Source of the DNA: Oscillospiraceae bacterium UBA1230
GTDB lineage: Bacteria; Bacillota; Clostridia; Oscillospirales; Oscillospiraceae
Assembly: GCA_002309395.1 (NCBI GenBank)
Contig: DBWU01000075.1
Span: forward strand, 11,328-22,920
Reading direction: 5' to 3'
DNA length: 11,593 bases
In this document: piece by piece, positions 1 through 5,585 of the stretch
How positions within the stretch are numbered: position 1 is the stretch's first letter
Layout: every line of letters begins with the position of its first letter
Notes under the pieces: generated by a model
Database searches by the model: none
What the model saw: only the letters and a program-made list of their open reading frames with translations
What the model was told of the DNA's origin: nothing
Translations under genes and position numbers: made by a program

Positions 1-637
1 AGATGCGGTCGCCCGCGTCGCCCAGACCCGGCACGATGTAGCCGTTTTCATTCAGATGATCGTCCAGCGCGCCGGCGTAGATGTCCACGTCGGGATGACG
101 GGAGATGATGTACTCCACGCCCTCCGGCGCCGCCACCAGCACCATGAGCTTGATATTCTTACAGCCGCGCTTTTTCATCTCCGCGATCGCCATATCCGCG
201 CTGCCGCCGGTAGCCAGCATGGGATCGACGATGATGATGTCGCGGTCCGCCACGTCCTTGGGCAGTTTGCAGAAGTAAAGATGCGGCTCCAGCGTCTCCT
301 CGTCGCGGAACATACCGATGTGCCCCACCCGGGCGGAAGGCACCATACGCAGTACGCCGTCCACCAGACCCAGACCGGCGCGCAGGATCGGCACTACGGC
401 GAATTTCTTGCCTGCCAGCGTAGGCATATCCGCCGTGCAAAGAGGCGTTTCAATGGTCTTGGTGGTCAGCGGCAGGTCACGGGTCGCCTCATAGGTGATG
501 AGCATACCGATCTCCGAAACGATCTCACGGAAATCCTTTACGCTGGTGTGCTTATCCCGCATGATGGTCAGCTTGTGCGCCACCAGCGGATGATCCATGA
601 TATGCACCTTCGGGCCGTACTTGGTTTGCTTGCACAT
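1..637 (-). CDS. upp: Uracil phosphoribosyltransferase (3' end cut by window edge)
   Basis: Pyrimidine salvage enzyme that makes UMP from uracil and PRPP in the cytosol. The minus-strand reading frame gives 212 codons before the window ends, in a C-terminus (NENGYIVPGLGDAGDRI) that is normally followed by only a few more residues, so the gene is almost complete. Family landmarks are DHPLVAHKL (15-23), TYEATRDLPL (48-57), VPILRAGLGLVDG (82-94), the PRPP-binding loop IIIVDPMLATGGS (134-146) and the uracil-binding C-terminal GYIVPGLGDAGD. The ATG at 637 is chosen because GGAGG lies about nine bases upstream; it gives an N-terminus (MCKQTKYGPKVHIM) a few residues longer than usual. A second ATG at codon 14 would match the usual family start less well because it lacks a good ribosome site. 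It follows tsaB by 34 bases, so it is probably the last gene of the tsaE-tsaB-upp unit. Confidence 0.96.
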   Translation of the reverse strand, partial: MCKQTKYGPKVHIMDHPLVAHKLTIMRDKHTSVKDFREIVSEIGMLITYEATRDLPLTTKTIETPLCTADMPTLAGKKFAVVPILRAGLGLVDGVLRMVPSARVGHIGMFRDEETLEPHLYFCKLPKDVADRDIIIVDPMLATGGSADMAIAEMKKRGCKNIKLMVLVAAPEGVEYIISRHPDVDIYAGALDDHLNENGYIVPGLGDAGDRI

Positions 638-671
638 AGTGTCGTTCCTCCGTTATGTTAATTTTTTGGTT

Positions 672-1382
672 TTACTGATTCAAAGGCAATCCCCGTGCCA
701 GACGCTCCCGTTCCGCCTGGGAAAGGCGCAGATACCGGGGGACAAGCTCCTGGGGTGAAACGGTTTCGCCCCGACGCGCCATCTCCTGCGCCGCCAGCGC
801 CACGCCTACGGCGTTTTGCATCACCAGTTCCGGCGGCGCGATCCGGCACGAAACGCCCGCGTCTTTAAGATACGCACAGCACAGCGCGGCGCCGTCACCC
901 ACGATCACGGGAGCAAAACGGGATTCTTTCAGCTCATCGCAAAGGGAGGCAAGGTCAATGGCGCGGTCATCACACAGCCGGCGCAGCGAGCCGCCGGCGG
1001 CGGAAAACAGCGCGTTGTAGATCTGGTCGCGCCGGGCGTCCATGGCGCAGAGCACCGTGCCGTCCGTATGCCGGAGATTCATCGCCATCGCCTCCAGCGT
1101 GGATACGGCGCAACAAGGCTTATCCAGCGCCCACGCCAGACCCTTGGCGGCTGCAACGCCGATCCGCAGTCCGGTAAAGGAGCCGGGACCTGCCGCCACG
1201 GCGACAAGATCGGCGTCCGCGGCGGTGAGACCGGCGTTTTTAAGCATGTCGTCCAAAAGCGGCATCAGCGTCCTGCTGTGGGTGAGACCCACGTTGAGGT
1301 AACTGCGGCACAGCACCGCGCCGTCTTCCGTGACGGCGACAGATACGCTTTTGGCAGAGGTTTCCAGTGCAAGGATCTTCAA
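672..1382 (-). CDS. tsaB: tRNA t6A37 biosynthesis protein TsaB (YeaZ)
   Basis: 236-residue member of the ASKHA-fold TsaB family, the partner that stabilises and activates TsaD when threonylcarbamoyl is transferred to A37 of ANN-reading tRNAs. The N-terminal MKILALETSAKSVSVAV and the block AAGPGSFTGLRIGVAAAKGLAWAL (64-87) are diagnostic, with H35 in the NVGLTHSRTLMPL segment. Length is normal for the family. The start is TTG at 1382: its bases overlap the tsaE stop as TTGA, and GGGAGGG lies eight bases upstream, so translation is probably coupled to tsaE. No ATG gives a better start. TsaD and RimI, frequent neighbours in Firmicutes, are not in the window. Confidence 0.96.
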   Translation of the reverse strand: MKILALETSAKSVSVAVTEDGAVLCRSYLNVGLTHSRTLMPLLDDMLKNAGLTAADADLVAVAAGPGSFTGLRIGVAAAKGLAWALDKPCCAVSTLEAMAMNLRHTDGTVLCAMDARRDQIYNALFSAAGGSLRRLCDDRAIDLASLCDELKESRFAPVIVGDGAALCCAYLKDAGVSCRIAPPELVMQNAVGVALAAQEMARRGETVSPQELVPRYLRLSQAERERLARGLPLNQ

Positions 1383-1804
1383 AACGCCGTCCCTCCCGTT
1401 ACGGTGATGATGCGCTCACATTCGCCTTCGCCCCGCCGGATGGAGACGAACACCGTATCCGGCGGCAAAGCGTCAGCGGCGTTTTCACTCCACTCCACAG
1501 CGCAAACACCGCCGCCGCGCAGGTAATCGTCCCATCCAATGTCATAAAGAGAATCGCTGTCCGGCAGACGGTAGAGATCGAAATGAAAAAGAGGAAGCGA
1601 GCCACGGTATTCGTTGACAATGGTAAAGGTGGGGCTGGTGACGCGGCCGGTATAGCCCAGCCCTCTGGCAAGACCCCGGGTGAAGGCGGTTTTTCCTGCG
1701 CCCAGATCGCCGGTAAACGCCACCACGCTGCCGCTGTGGAGCTGTGCCGCCAGCGATTGACCCAGCTGTTCCGTTTCCGATTCGCTGTGGGTGAGATACC
1801 GCAC
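1379..1804 (-). CDS. tsaE: tRNA t6A37 biosynthesis ATPase TsaE (YjeE)
   Basis: 141-residue P-loop ATPase that drives cycling of the TsaB-TsaD complex. Walker A is GDLGAGKT (32-39), followed by the family-specific SPTFTIVNEY (57-66), HFDLYRL (74-80) and the late EW pair (104-105). The frame stays open upstream to 1876, but that extension is a low-complexity Phe/Cys-rich leader. GTG at 1804 is preferred: AGAGGAGG sits about seven bases before it and the product then begins with the usual YLTHSESETEQLG. First gene of the minus-strand unit, with a four-base overlap with tsaB. A promoter candidate lies some 35 bases upstream. Confidence 0.95.
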   Translation of the reverse strand: MRYLTHSESETEQLGQSLAAQLHSGSVVAFTGDLGAGKTAFTRGLARGLGYTGRVTSPTFTIVNEYRGSLPLFHFDLYRLPDSDSLYDIGWDDYLRGGGVCAVEWSENAADALPPDTVFVSIRRGEGECERIITVTGGTAF

Positions 1805-1836
1805 CGCCGCCCCTCCTCTTTTCGCTATTTTGACAC

Positions 1837-1842
1837 AGTATA
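1837..1842 (-). promoter_or_regulatory. Extended -10 promoter for tsaE-tsaB-upp
   Basis: Read on the minus strand the sequence is TGTTATACT, a TG-N-TATACT extended -10 element, behind a T-rich tract from the A-rich run at 1847-1866. No good -35 hexamer is found at 17 bases, which is acceptable for an extended -10 site. It lies about 33 bases upstream of the tsaE GTG. Assigned by pattern only. Confidence 0.5.
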
Positions 1843-1897
1843 ACACAAAAAAACAAAAAAGAAAAGAGCATTGCAAAGGTTTCCGGGGAAAACTTCA

Positions 1898-1903
1898 TAT
1901 AGT
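1898..1903 (+). promoter_or_regulatory. Possible -10 element for the rodA-like gene
   Basis: TATAGT lies 53 bases upstream of the GTG at 1957. The only -35-like hexamer nearby, TTGCAA at 1871-1876, is 21 bases away, longer than the usual 17. This is a weak candidate in the divergent gap at 1805-1956; no other plus-strand promoter there is convincing. Confidence 0.25.
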
Positions 1904-1956
1904 ACGCCGGAGTACGTCAGACGGCGGAAAAGACATCTGCGGAGGAGGGAAGGACG

Positions 1957-3093
1957 GTGCGGCGTTTTTGGGGCGATCTATGGCGGCAGTGCGACCCGGT
2001 TTTGCTGGCGCTCTGCTCTGCCGCCACGGCGTTCGGACTTGTGATGATCGCAAGCGCCACGCGGTATCTGGAAACCGGAAGCTACGTGCTGATCCAGCTT
2101 GTGGCGGCGGTGATCGGCGTGGGGGCGTATATGCTCTTTTCCGCGCTGGACGTCAGATGGCTTTCCGGAGGCTGGAAATGGCTGACGCTTGCCGGCACGG
2201 TGCTGATCGCGCTCCTTTTTACGCCGCTGGGAGTCGGCGCGGGCGGCAATCGGGCTTGGATCAGCATACCGGGCGTTCCGGTGAATCTCCAGCCGGCGGA
2301 GCCGGTGAAGCTGCTGTTTATTACGGTGCTGGCACGCCAGCTTGTGTGGATGCGGCAGGAGAAAACGATCCCGCGGTTTCGCAGGGCGCTGTTGCCGGTC
2401 GGCTATCTGCTGGGTTTGACGGGGCTGTATTACGCCGCCTCCGGCGATATGGGCAGTACGCTGGTATACGCGGTGATCTTTCTCTGCATGGCGTACGCCG
2501 CCGGCGTGAAAGGCCGCTGGTTCGCACTTGCCGGTGCGCTGTCGGGCACAGGGGTATACGCGCTGTGGAAAGCGGACGTGATCCGCCCCTATATGAAAGA
2601 GCGGTTTTTGATCCTGCTGGACCGCGAGATGGATCCTCTGGGCGTGGGATGGCACCAAAATCGCAGTCTTCTGGCGCTGGGCAGTGGAGGACTGACCGGA
2701 CAGGGGCTGTTTCGCGGTACCCAGACCCAAAGTGAATACAGCAACAGCCTGCCGGCGCGGCATACGGATTTTATCTTCTCCGCCATCGGCGAGGAGCTGG
2801 GCATGATCGGCTGTGTGGCGGTACTGCTTTTGCTGAGCGCGATCGTGATACGGTGCTTCGCGGCGGCGTATCACGCCGGGACGCCGCTGGAGACCTACGT
2901 ATGCGTAGGGGTGGCGGCGATGCTGATGTTCCAGACGGCGGTAAACGTGGGGATGTGTCTGTTTTTGATGCCGGTCATCGGCCTGACGCTGCCGTTTGTC
3001 AGCTACGGCGGCTCGTCGCTGGTGGCGCTGTTCGCGGCGGCGGGCATGGTGTCGGGGATCCGTAAACGCTCCTTGCCGGAACGGCCGCGGTGA
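1957..3093 (+). CDS. rodA: RodA-type SEDS peptidoglycan glycosyltransferase
   Basis: 378-residue polytopic membrane protein of the SEDS family (RodA/FtsW/SpoVE), which polymerises lipid II into glycan strands with a class B PBP partner. Many hydrophobic helices span the chain. Landmarks are NRAWISIPG (98-106), QPAEPVKL (112-119), the extracellular loop with ARHTDFIFSAIGEELG (267-282), whose D271 matches the catalytic Asp of RodA, and the terminal LPFVSYGGSSLV (345-356). GSGGLTGQGLFRGTQTQ (242-258) resembles RodA (GTQSQ) more than FtsW, so RodA is favoured, though a second-copy FtsW or SpoVE cannot be excluded. The GTG at 1957 follows GGAGGAGGG by about seven bases. It is divergent from tsaE. 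With ddl and murF it forms a cell-wall gene set now interrupted by the 3094-4523 block. Confidence 0.9.
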   Translation: MRRFWGDLWRQCDPVLLALCSAATAFGLVMIASATRYLETGSYVLIQLVAAVIGVGAYMLFSALDVRWLSGGWKWLTLAGTVLIALLFTPLGVGAGGNRAWISIPGVPVNLQPAEPVKLLFITVLARQLVWMRQEKTIPRFRRALLPVGYLLGLTGLYYAASGDMGSTLVYAVIFLCMAYAAGVKGRWFALAGALSGTGVYALWKADVIRPYMKERFLILLDREMDPLGVGWHQNRSLLALGSGGLTGQGLFRGTQTQSEYSNSLPARHTDFIFSAIGEELGMIGCVAVLLLLSAIVIRCFAAAYHAGTPLETYVCVGVAAMLMFQTAVNVGMCLFLMPVIGLTLPFVSYGGSSLVALFAAAGMVSGIRKRSLPERPR

Positions 3094-3098
3094 ATGAA

Positions 3099-3143
3099 AA
3101 AAGACCTGCCTGGGGCACACGCCGTAAGGAAGGTACTCCGGCG
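3099..3143 (+). repeat. Left copy of an inverted, imperfect repeat pair
   Basis: Begins six bases after the rodA-like stop. It contains AAAAGACCTGCC (3099-3110), then CGTAAGGAAG (3123-3132), then ACTCC (3135-3139). All three blocks occur in the same order on the opposite strand at 4379-4423, with 12 versus 15 bases between the first two. CGCCG (3120-3124) and CGGCG (3139-3143) can pair around the shared GTAAGGAA. The three-block match makes common origin likely. What the repeat is remains unknown. Confidence 0.6.
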
Positions 3144-3207
3144 ACTTTGTTTGAGCTGGTATTTGGCGGATCATCTGCCTCAAAAAGTATGCTGCAAGCT
3201 ACGAATA

Positions 3208-3324
3208 GCCCTGTCCTTGCGAGGAGCGAAGCGACGTGGCAATCCGTATTCTCCGGTTGAAAAGCGCCGGAAAACGGATTCCTACGTCACCGGTGTGCAC
3301 ACTGGTTCCTCGCAATGACAGGGC
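3208..3324. repeat. Palindromic dispersed repeat (MITE/REP-like), about 117 bp
   Basis: A long imperfect inverted repeat. The outer arms are GCCCTGTCCTTGCGAGGA (3208-3225) and its reverse complement at 3307-3324, with one mismatch in 18. The inner arms are GACGTGGCAATCCGT (3233-3247) and ACGGATTCCTACGTC (3274-3288), with CCGG at 3253-3256 and 3267-3270 closing a ten-base loop. One arm also holds a near-perfect small palindrome, CCGGTGTGCACACTGG (3290-3305). The GCGAGGAGCGAAGCGAC...GGCAATCC core is a type I recall as dispersed in many clostridial and some other genomes, where it yields spurious SLRGAKRRGNP peptides. It has no coding capacity of its own and could fold strongly in RNA or as a cruciform. 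Confidence 0.8.
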
Positions 3325-3358
3325 CAAAGGCATTATCATCTATTGTGCTTTGGCTTTT
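3323..3358 (+). terminator. Weak candidate rho-independent terminator
   Basis: GCCAAAG (3323-3329) and CTTTGGC (3348-3354) can pair, and TTTT follows. The loop is 18 bases and the stem only seven pairs, so the element is weak. The strong palindrome just upstream might itself end transcription from the rodA-like gene. Confidence 0.25.
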
Positions 3359-3444
3359 GGGCGCAAAATCCGATGCTCGTTATGAGTAAGGACAAGGTGC
3401 CTCTGACACAGGCATTATGGCGGCAGCTATCGCTGTATAAAGGA

Positions 3445-4290
3445 TTACATCCTCCAGTTGGCAAGGGGAAGGCATCCGTTCTTTTCTTTGTATGCGTTGA
3501 TCAACTGTCGCTCGCGCGCGGAAGCGTTGTCGCAAGTCTCGTATGCCAATAGAAGCAGATGGGCATCTTCAATTTGCCAGATAGCACGGCCACCGCAATG
3601 GTTTTTTCCCCCGCCCCAGCCACACTTCATGTATTGAAACAATCGCTGGCGCAAACCGTCTTTCCCTTCGGCTTTACCAATATAAAGAATCTCTTTATCA
3701 ACACATTTTGAATATTTTTCCGATAGTTTTTCCACGTTATAAGTTGTCAAATACGGATTAGATACTCTATCTGTAAAGTGAATTTCCATGCCTTTTGGCA
3801 CCATAATTTGGTATACGCCGGCTACCTTTGGGACGCTTTGACACTTCCCCCCTCCGTACAGGGTCGGCAGTGTAGTGGCAATGGAAGGCCAAGTGCAAAG
3901 CTCGTTCAGTCTCCTGAAGAGCCGCAATAATGTACCGCTTGCGATACTCTCATTGATTAACACACCATTTTGAAAATGATCTCTGCGAAAGTGCCATGCT
4001 ATACTGCCCAAAACGGTAAGATAAGGCTGTTCGGATAGCCAAGCCAATGGAGATGAGACAATGTCTTGCGTTTTCAGCCCCCATTTTTCAATAACATCAT
4101 AATAGTTGGTGATAACTACGTTTTCACGGTAAGCCTGCTCCATGAATGCAAACAATTCCCTTTCAAGCCATATTTTACCTTGCGAGGCACCATATATGGA
4201 ATAGTTTTGACACCAGCTTTTTAATTCATAGGAGTTCTCTATCTGTTCCAACAATGAGATTGCACTTGTTAGAAATGTCTTTGTCCCCAT
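3445..4290 (-). CDS. GIY-YIG nuclease-like protein with DUF6508-like N-terminus
   Basis: 281 residues, no signal peptide or membrane segment. The C-terminal half (about 155-281) carries a GIY-YIG nuclease pattern: GVY at 158-160, YIGKA at 203-207, LRQRLFQY with R216 at 213-220, GGRAIW with R235 at 233-238, E260 in ARERQLI and N278 in the closing PLANWR. The N-terminal part (about 40-130; WLSEQPYLTVLGSIAWHFRR then F106, G109 and TLLRLFRRL) resembles, from memory, the DUF6508 family. The ATG at 4290 has an in-frame stop four codons upstream and GAGGTGGTGAG before it. Codon use and base composition are clearly AT-richer than the flanking genes, and the gene points against rodA and ddl. It has its own strong promoter. 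These features suggest acquisition by transfer. Target and role are unknown; defence or a selfish element are possibilities only. Confidence 0.8.
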   Translation of the reverse strand: MGTKTFLTSAISLLEQIENSYELKSWCQNYSIYGASQGKIWLERELFAFMEQAYRENVVITNYYDVIEKWGLKTQDIVSSPLAWLSEQPYLTVLGSIAWHFRRDHFQNGVLINESIASGTLLRLFRRLNELCTWPSIATTLPTLYGGGKCQSVPKVAGVYQIMVPKGMEIHFTDRVSNPYLTTYNVEKLSEKYSKCVDKEILYIGKAEGKDGLRQRLFQYMKCGWGGGKNHCGGRAIWQIEDAHLLLLAYETCDNASARERQLINAYKEKNGCLPLANWRM

Positions 4291-4323
4291 GTAAGCATCT
4301 CACCACCTCAAATATTTGCTGTC

Positions 4324-4352
4324 AGTATAATGACCTTTTTATAAGATGTCAA
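4324..4352 (-). promoter_or_regulatory. Near-consensus sigma-A promoter of the GIY-YIG gene
   Basis: On the minus strand TTGACA (4347-4352) is separated by exactly 17 bases from TATACT (4324-4329). Transcription would start near 4317, giving a leader under 30 bases that contains the ribosome site. It is the best promoter match in the window. Confidence 0.8.
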
Positions 4353-4375
4353 CAATACACAGGGTTAGATTACTT

Positions 4376-4406
4376 GGAGGGAGACACTTCCTTACGAAGT
4401 GCCTCC
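4376..4406. other. Hairpin between two back-to-back promoters
   Basis: CACTTC (4385-4390) and GAAGTG (4396-4401) pair around a five-base loop; GGAGG (4376-4380) and CCTCC (4402-4406) extend the stem past a four-base bulge. It lies inside the right repeat copy, between the minus-strand promoter of the nuclease gene and the plus-strand promoter of ddl. It has no T-run, so it is not a typical terminator. It may be part of the repeat or a regulatory site. Confidence 0.45.
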
Positions 4407-4423
4407 TTCCGGGCAGGTCTTTT
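4379..4423 (-). repeat. Right copy of the inverted, imperfect repeat pair
   Basis: The reverse complement reads AAAAGACCTGCC (4412-4423), then CGTAAGGAAG (4387-4396), then TCTCC (4379-4383), matching 3099-3139 in order. It lies on the ddl side of the nuclease gene, so the two copies bracket the accessory block in opposite orientation. No clear target-site duplication is visible outside them. Confidence 0.6.
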
Positions 4424-4427
4424 CTGG

Positions 4428-4456
4428 TTGTATTCACGGCGCAATCATGCTATACT
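4428..4456 (+). promoter_or_regulatory. Promoter for the ddl-murF operon
   Basis: TTGTAT (4428-4433), 17 bases, then TATACT (4451-4456) preceded by TGC, an extended -10. A second TATACT overlaps at 4456-4461. The site is about 70 bases upstream of the ddl start and just outside the right repeat copy, so ddl need not depend on read-through from the rodA-like gene. Confidence 0.6.
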
Positions 4457-4523
4457 ATACTGGAATGATCAGGCGAAGCAGGCAGTTTTTGCCGCGCTGT
4501 TTTTGAAAAAGGGGTCGTGTAGA

Positions 4524-5585
4524 GTGAAAATCGTAGTATTAGCCGGTGGCTTGAGTACCGAGAGGAACGTATCGCTGGTGAGCGGAACGGGTGTGTGCCG
4601 CGCTTTGCGTCAGCGCGGACATCAGGCGGTGCTGGTGGATCTTTTTATGGGTCTGGAAGACTATGACGGCGCGCCGGAGGATATTTTTGACGCGCCGGAC
4701 GGACTGTGCCGCGACGTGGCGGTGTCCTCCGCCGCGCCGGATCTGGCGGCGGTACGGGCGCTTCGAAAAGAGCAGGGGCCCTCGGTGCTGGGGAAGGACG
4801 TGCTGGCGGTGTGCGCCATGGCGGACGTGGTGTTTCTGGCGCTCCACGGCGAGAGCGGCGAGGACGGACGCATTCAGGCGGCGCTGGATCTGCTGGGCAT
4901 CCCCTATACCGGCTCCGGCTACGTCTCCAGCGCCATGGCCATGGATAAATCCATTGCCAAGCGGTTTATGGACAGCGTGGGGATCCGCACGGCGCCGTGG
5001 CGCGATCTGTACTATACCGAGGCGGATATTCCGCGCCTTACGGCGGAACTGCCGGTACCCTGCGCGGTGAAGATCGTCAACGGCGGCAGCTCCGTGGGCA
5101 TAGAGCTGCCGGATACGAGAGAGGAGCTGGCGGCGGCGCTTCACAGCGTACTGCGTTACGGCAATCACGTAGTAGTGGAGCAGAAGATCCGCGGCAGGGA
5201 AATGACGGTGGCGGTGCTGGGCGAGCGGTATCTGCCGGCGGTGGAGATCCGCCCCAACGGCGAGTATTTCAATTATGAGACCAAATATCAGTCCGGCGGC
5301 GCCACAGAGCTGTGTCCCGCGCCGATTTCAGAGGACGCCTGGCGCCAGATGGGCGAGGCGGCGCTGAAACTGCATAAGGCGCTGGGCTTGAGCGTCTATT
5401 CCCGCAGTGATTTTATTCTGGACGATCAGGGGCAGGCGTGGTGCCTTGAGGTGAACACGCTGCCGGGTATGACGCCCACGAGTCTCGTGCCGAAAGAGGC
5501 GGCGGCGGTGGGCATGGACTACGGCACGCTGTGCGAGGAGATCGTGCGTCTGTCGCTGGCGCAGAGAAAGGCGGAGCGGAGATGA
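4524..5585 (+). CDS. ddl: D-alanine--D-alanine ligase
   Basis: 353-residue ATP-grasp enzyme that joins two D-Ala for the peptidoglycan stem peptide; its product is the substrate of MurF next door. Landmarks are GGLSTERNVSLVSG (8-21, with E13), HGESGEDG (108-115), KIVNGGSSVG (183-192, with S190), the omega-loop YETKYQSGGA (251-260, with Y251), SRSDFILD (293-300) and CLEVNTLPGMTPTSLVPK (307-324), which carries metal ligands E309 and N311. The omega-loop Tyr suggests D-Ala-D-Ala rather than D-lactate specificity. The GTG at 4524 is used because the product then begins at the usual KIVVLAGG; AGGGG lies about ten bases upstream. The frame is open further upstream, but that part covers promoter and repeat sequence. 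The stop overlaps the murF start as ATGA. Confidence 0.95.
   Translation: MKIVVLAGGLSTERNVSLVSGTGVCRALRQRGHQAVLVDLFMGLEDYDGAPEDIFDAPDGLCRDVAVSSAAPDLAAVRALRKEQGPSVLGKDVLAVCAMADVVFLALHGESGEDGRIQAALDLLGIPYTGSGYVSSAMAMDKSIAKRFMDSVGIRTAPWRDLYYTEADIPRLTAELPVPCAVKIVNGGSSVGIELPDTREELAAALHSVLRYGNHVVVEQKIRGREMTVAVLGERYLPAVEIRPNGEYFNYETKYQSGGATELCPAPISEDAWRQMGEAALKLHKALGLSVYSRSDFILDDQGQAWCLEVNTLPGMTPTSLVPKEAAAVGMDYGTLCEEIVRLSLAQRKAERR

Larger units (their letters stand above)
3094..3444. other. Gene-free stretch between the rodA-like gene and the nuclease gene
   Basis: No credible gene. From left to right it holds the left repeat copy (3099-3143), about 64 bases of unassigned sequence, the palindromic element (3208-3324), a weak hairpin followed by TTTT (3323-3358), and about 85 bases of unassigned sequence up to the stop of the minus-strand nuclease gene. 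Short open frames across it lack ribosome binding sites or read through the repeat. Confidence 0.7.

Noticed and set aside
1830..1835. Plus-strand TTGACA as a -35 for the rodA-like gene
   Set aside because: The bases 17 downstream are an A/C run with no -10-like hexamer.
1805..1876. Upstream extension of tsaE with a Phe/Cys-rich, signal-like leader
   Set aside because: The hydrophobic look comes from the T-rich promoter tract on the minus strand; the GTG at 1804 has a proper ribosome site and fits family length.
1978..3183. 401-codon minus-strand frame opposite the rodA-like gene
   Set aside because: Composition is Arg/His/Gln-rich without motifs, and the plus-strand SEDS gene is unambiguous.
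3094..3318. 74-codon plus-strand frame starting right after the rodA-like stop
   Set aside because: No ribosome site, and it reads through the left repeat and the palindrome, giving the SLRGAKRRGNP peptide typical of translated repeats.
3343..3552. 69-codon plus-strand frame, including a stretch beginning MSKDKVPLTQALWRQL
   Set aside because: It overlaps the 3' end of the nuclease gene on the other strand, has no good ribosome site and no family match I can defend. A decarboxylase-like N-terminal remnant was considered but the similarity is too slight.
4146..4523. In-frame upstream extension of ddl
   Set aside because: It covers the start of the nuclease gene, both promoters and the repeat; Ddl homology begins at the GTG at 4524.
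5274..5303. Possible vancomycin-type D-Ala-D-lactate ligase
   Set aside because: The omega-loop keeps the YETKY tyrosine typical of D-Ala-D-Ala ligases, and there are no van genes nearby.
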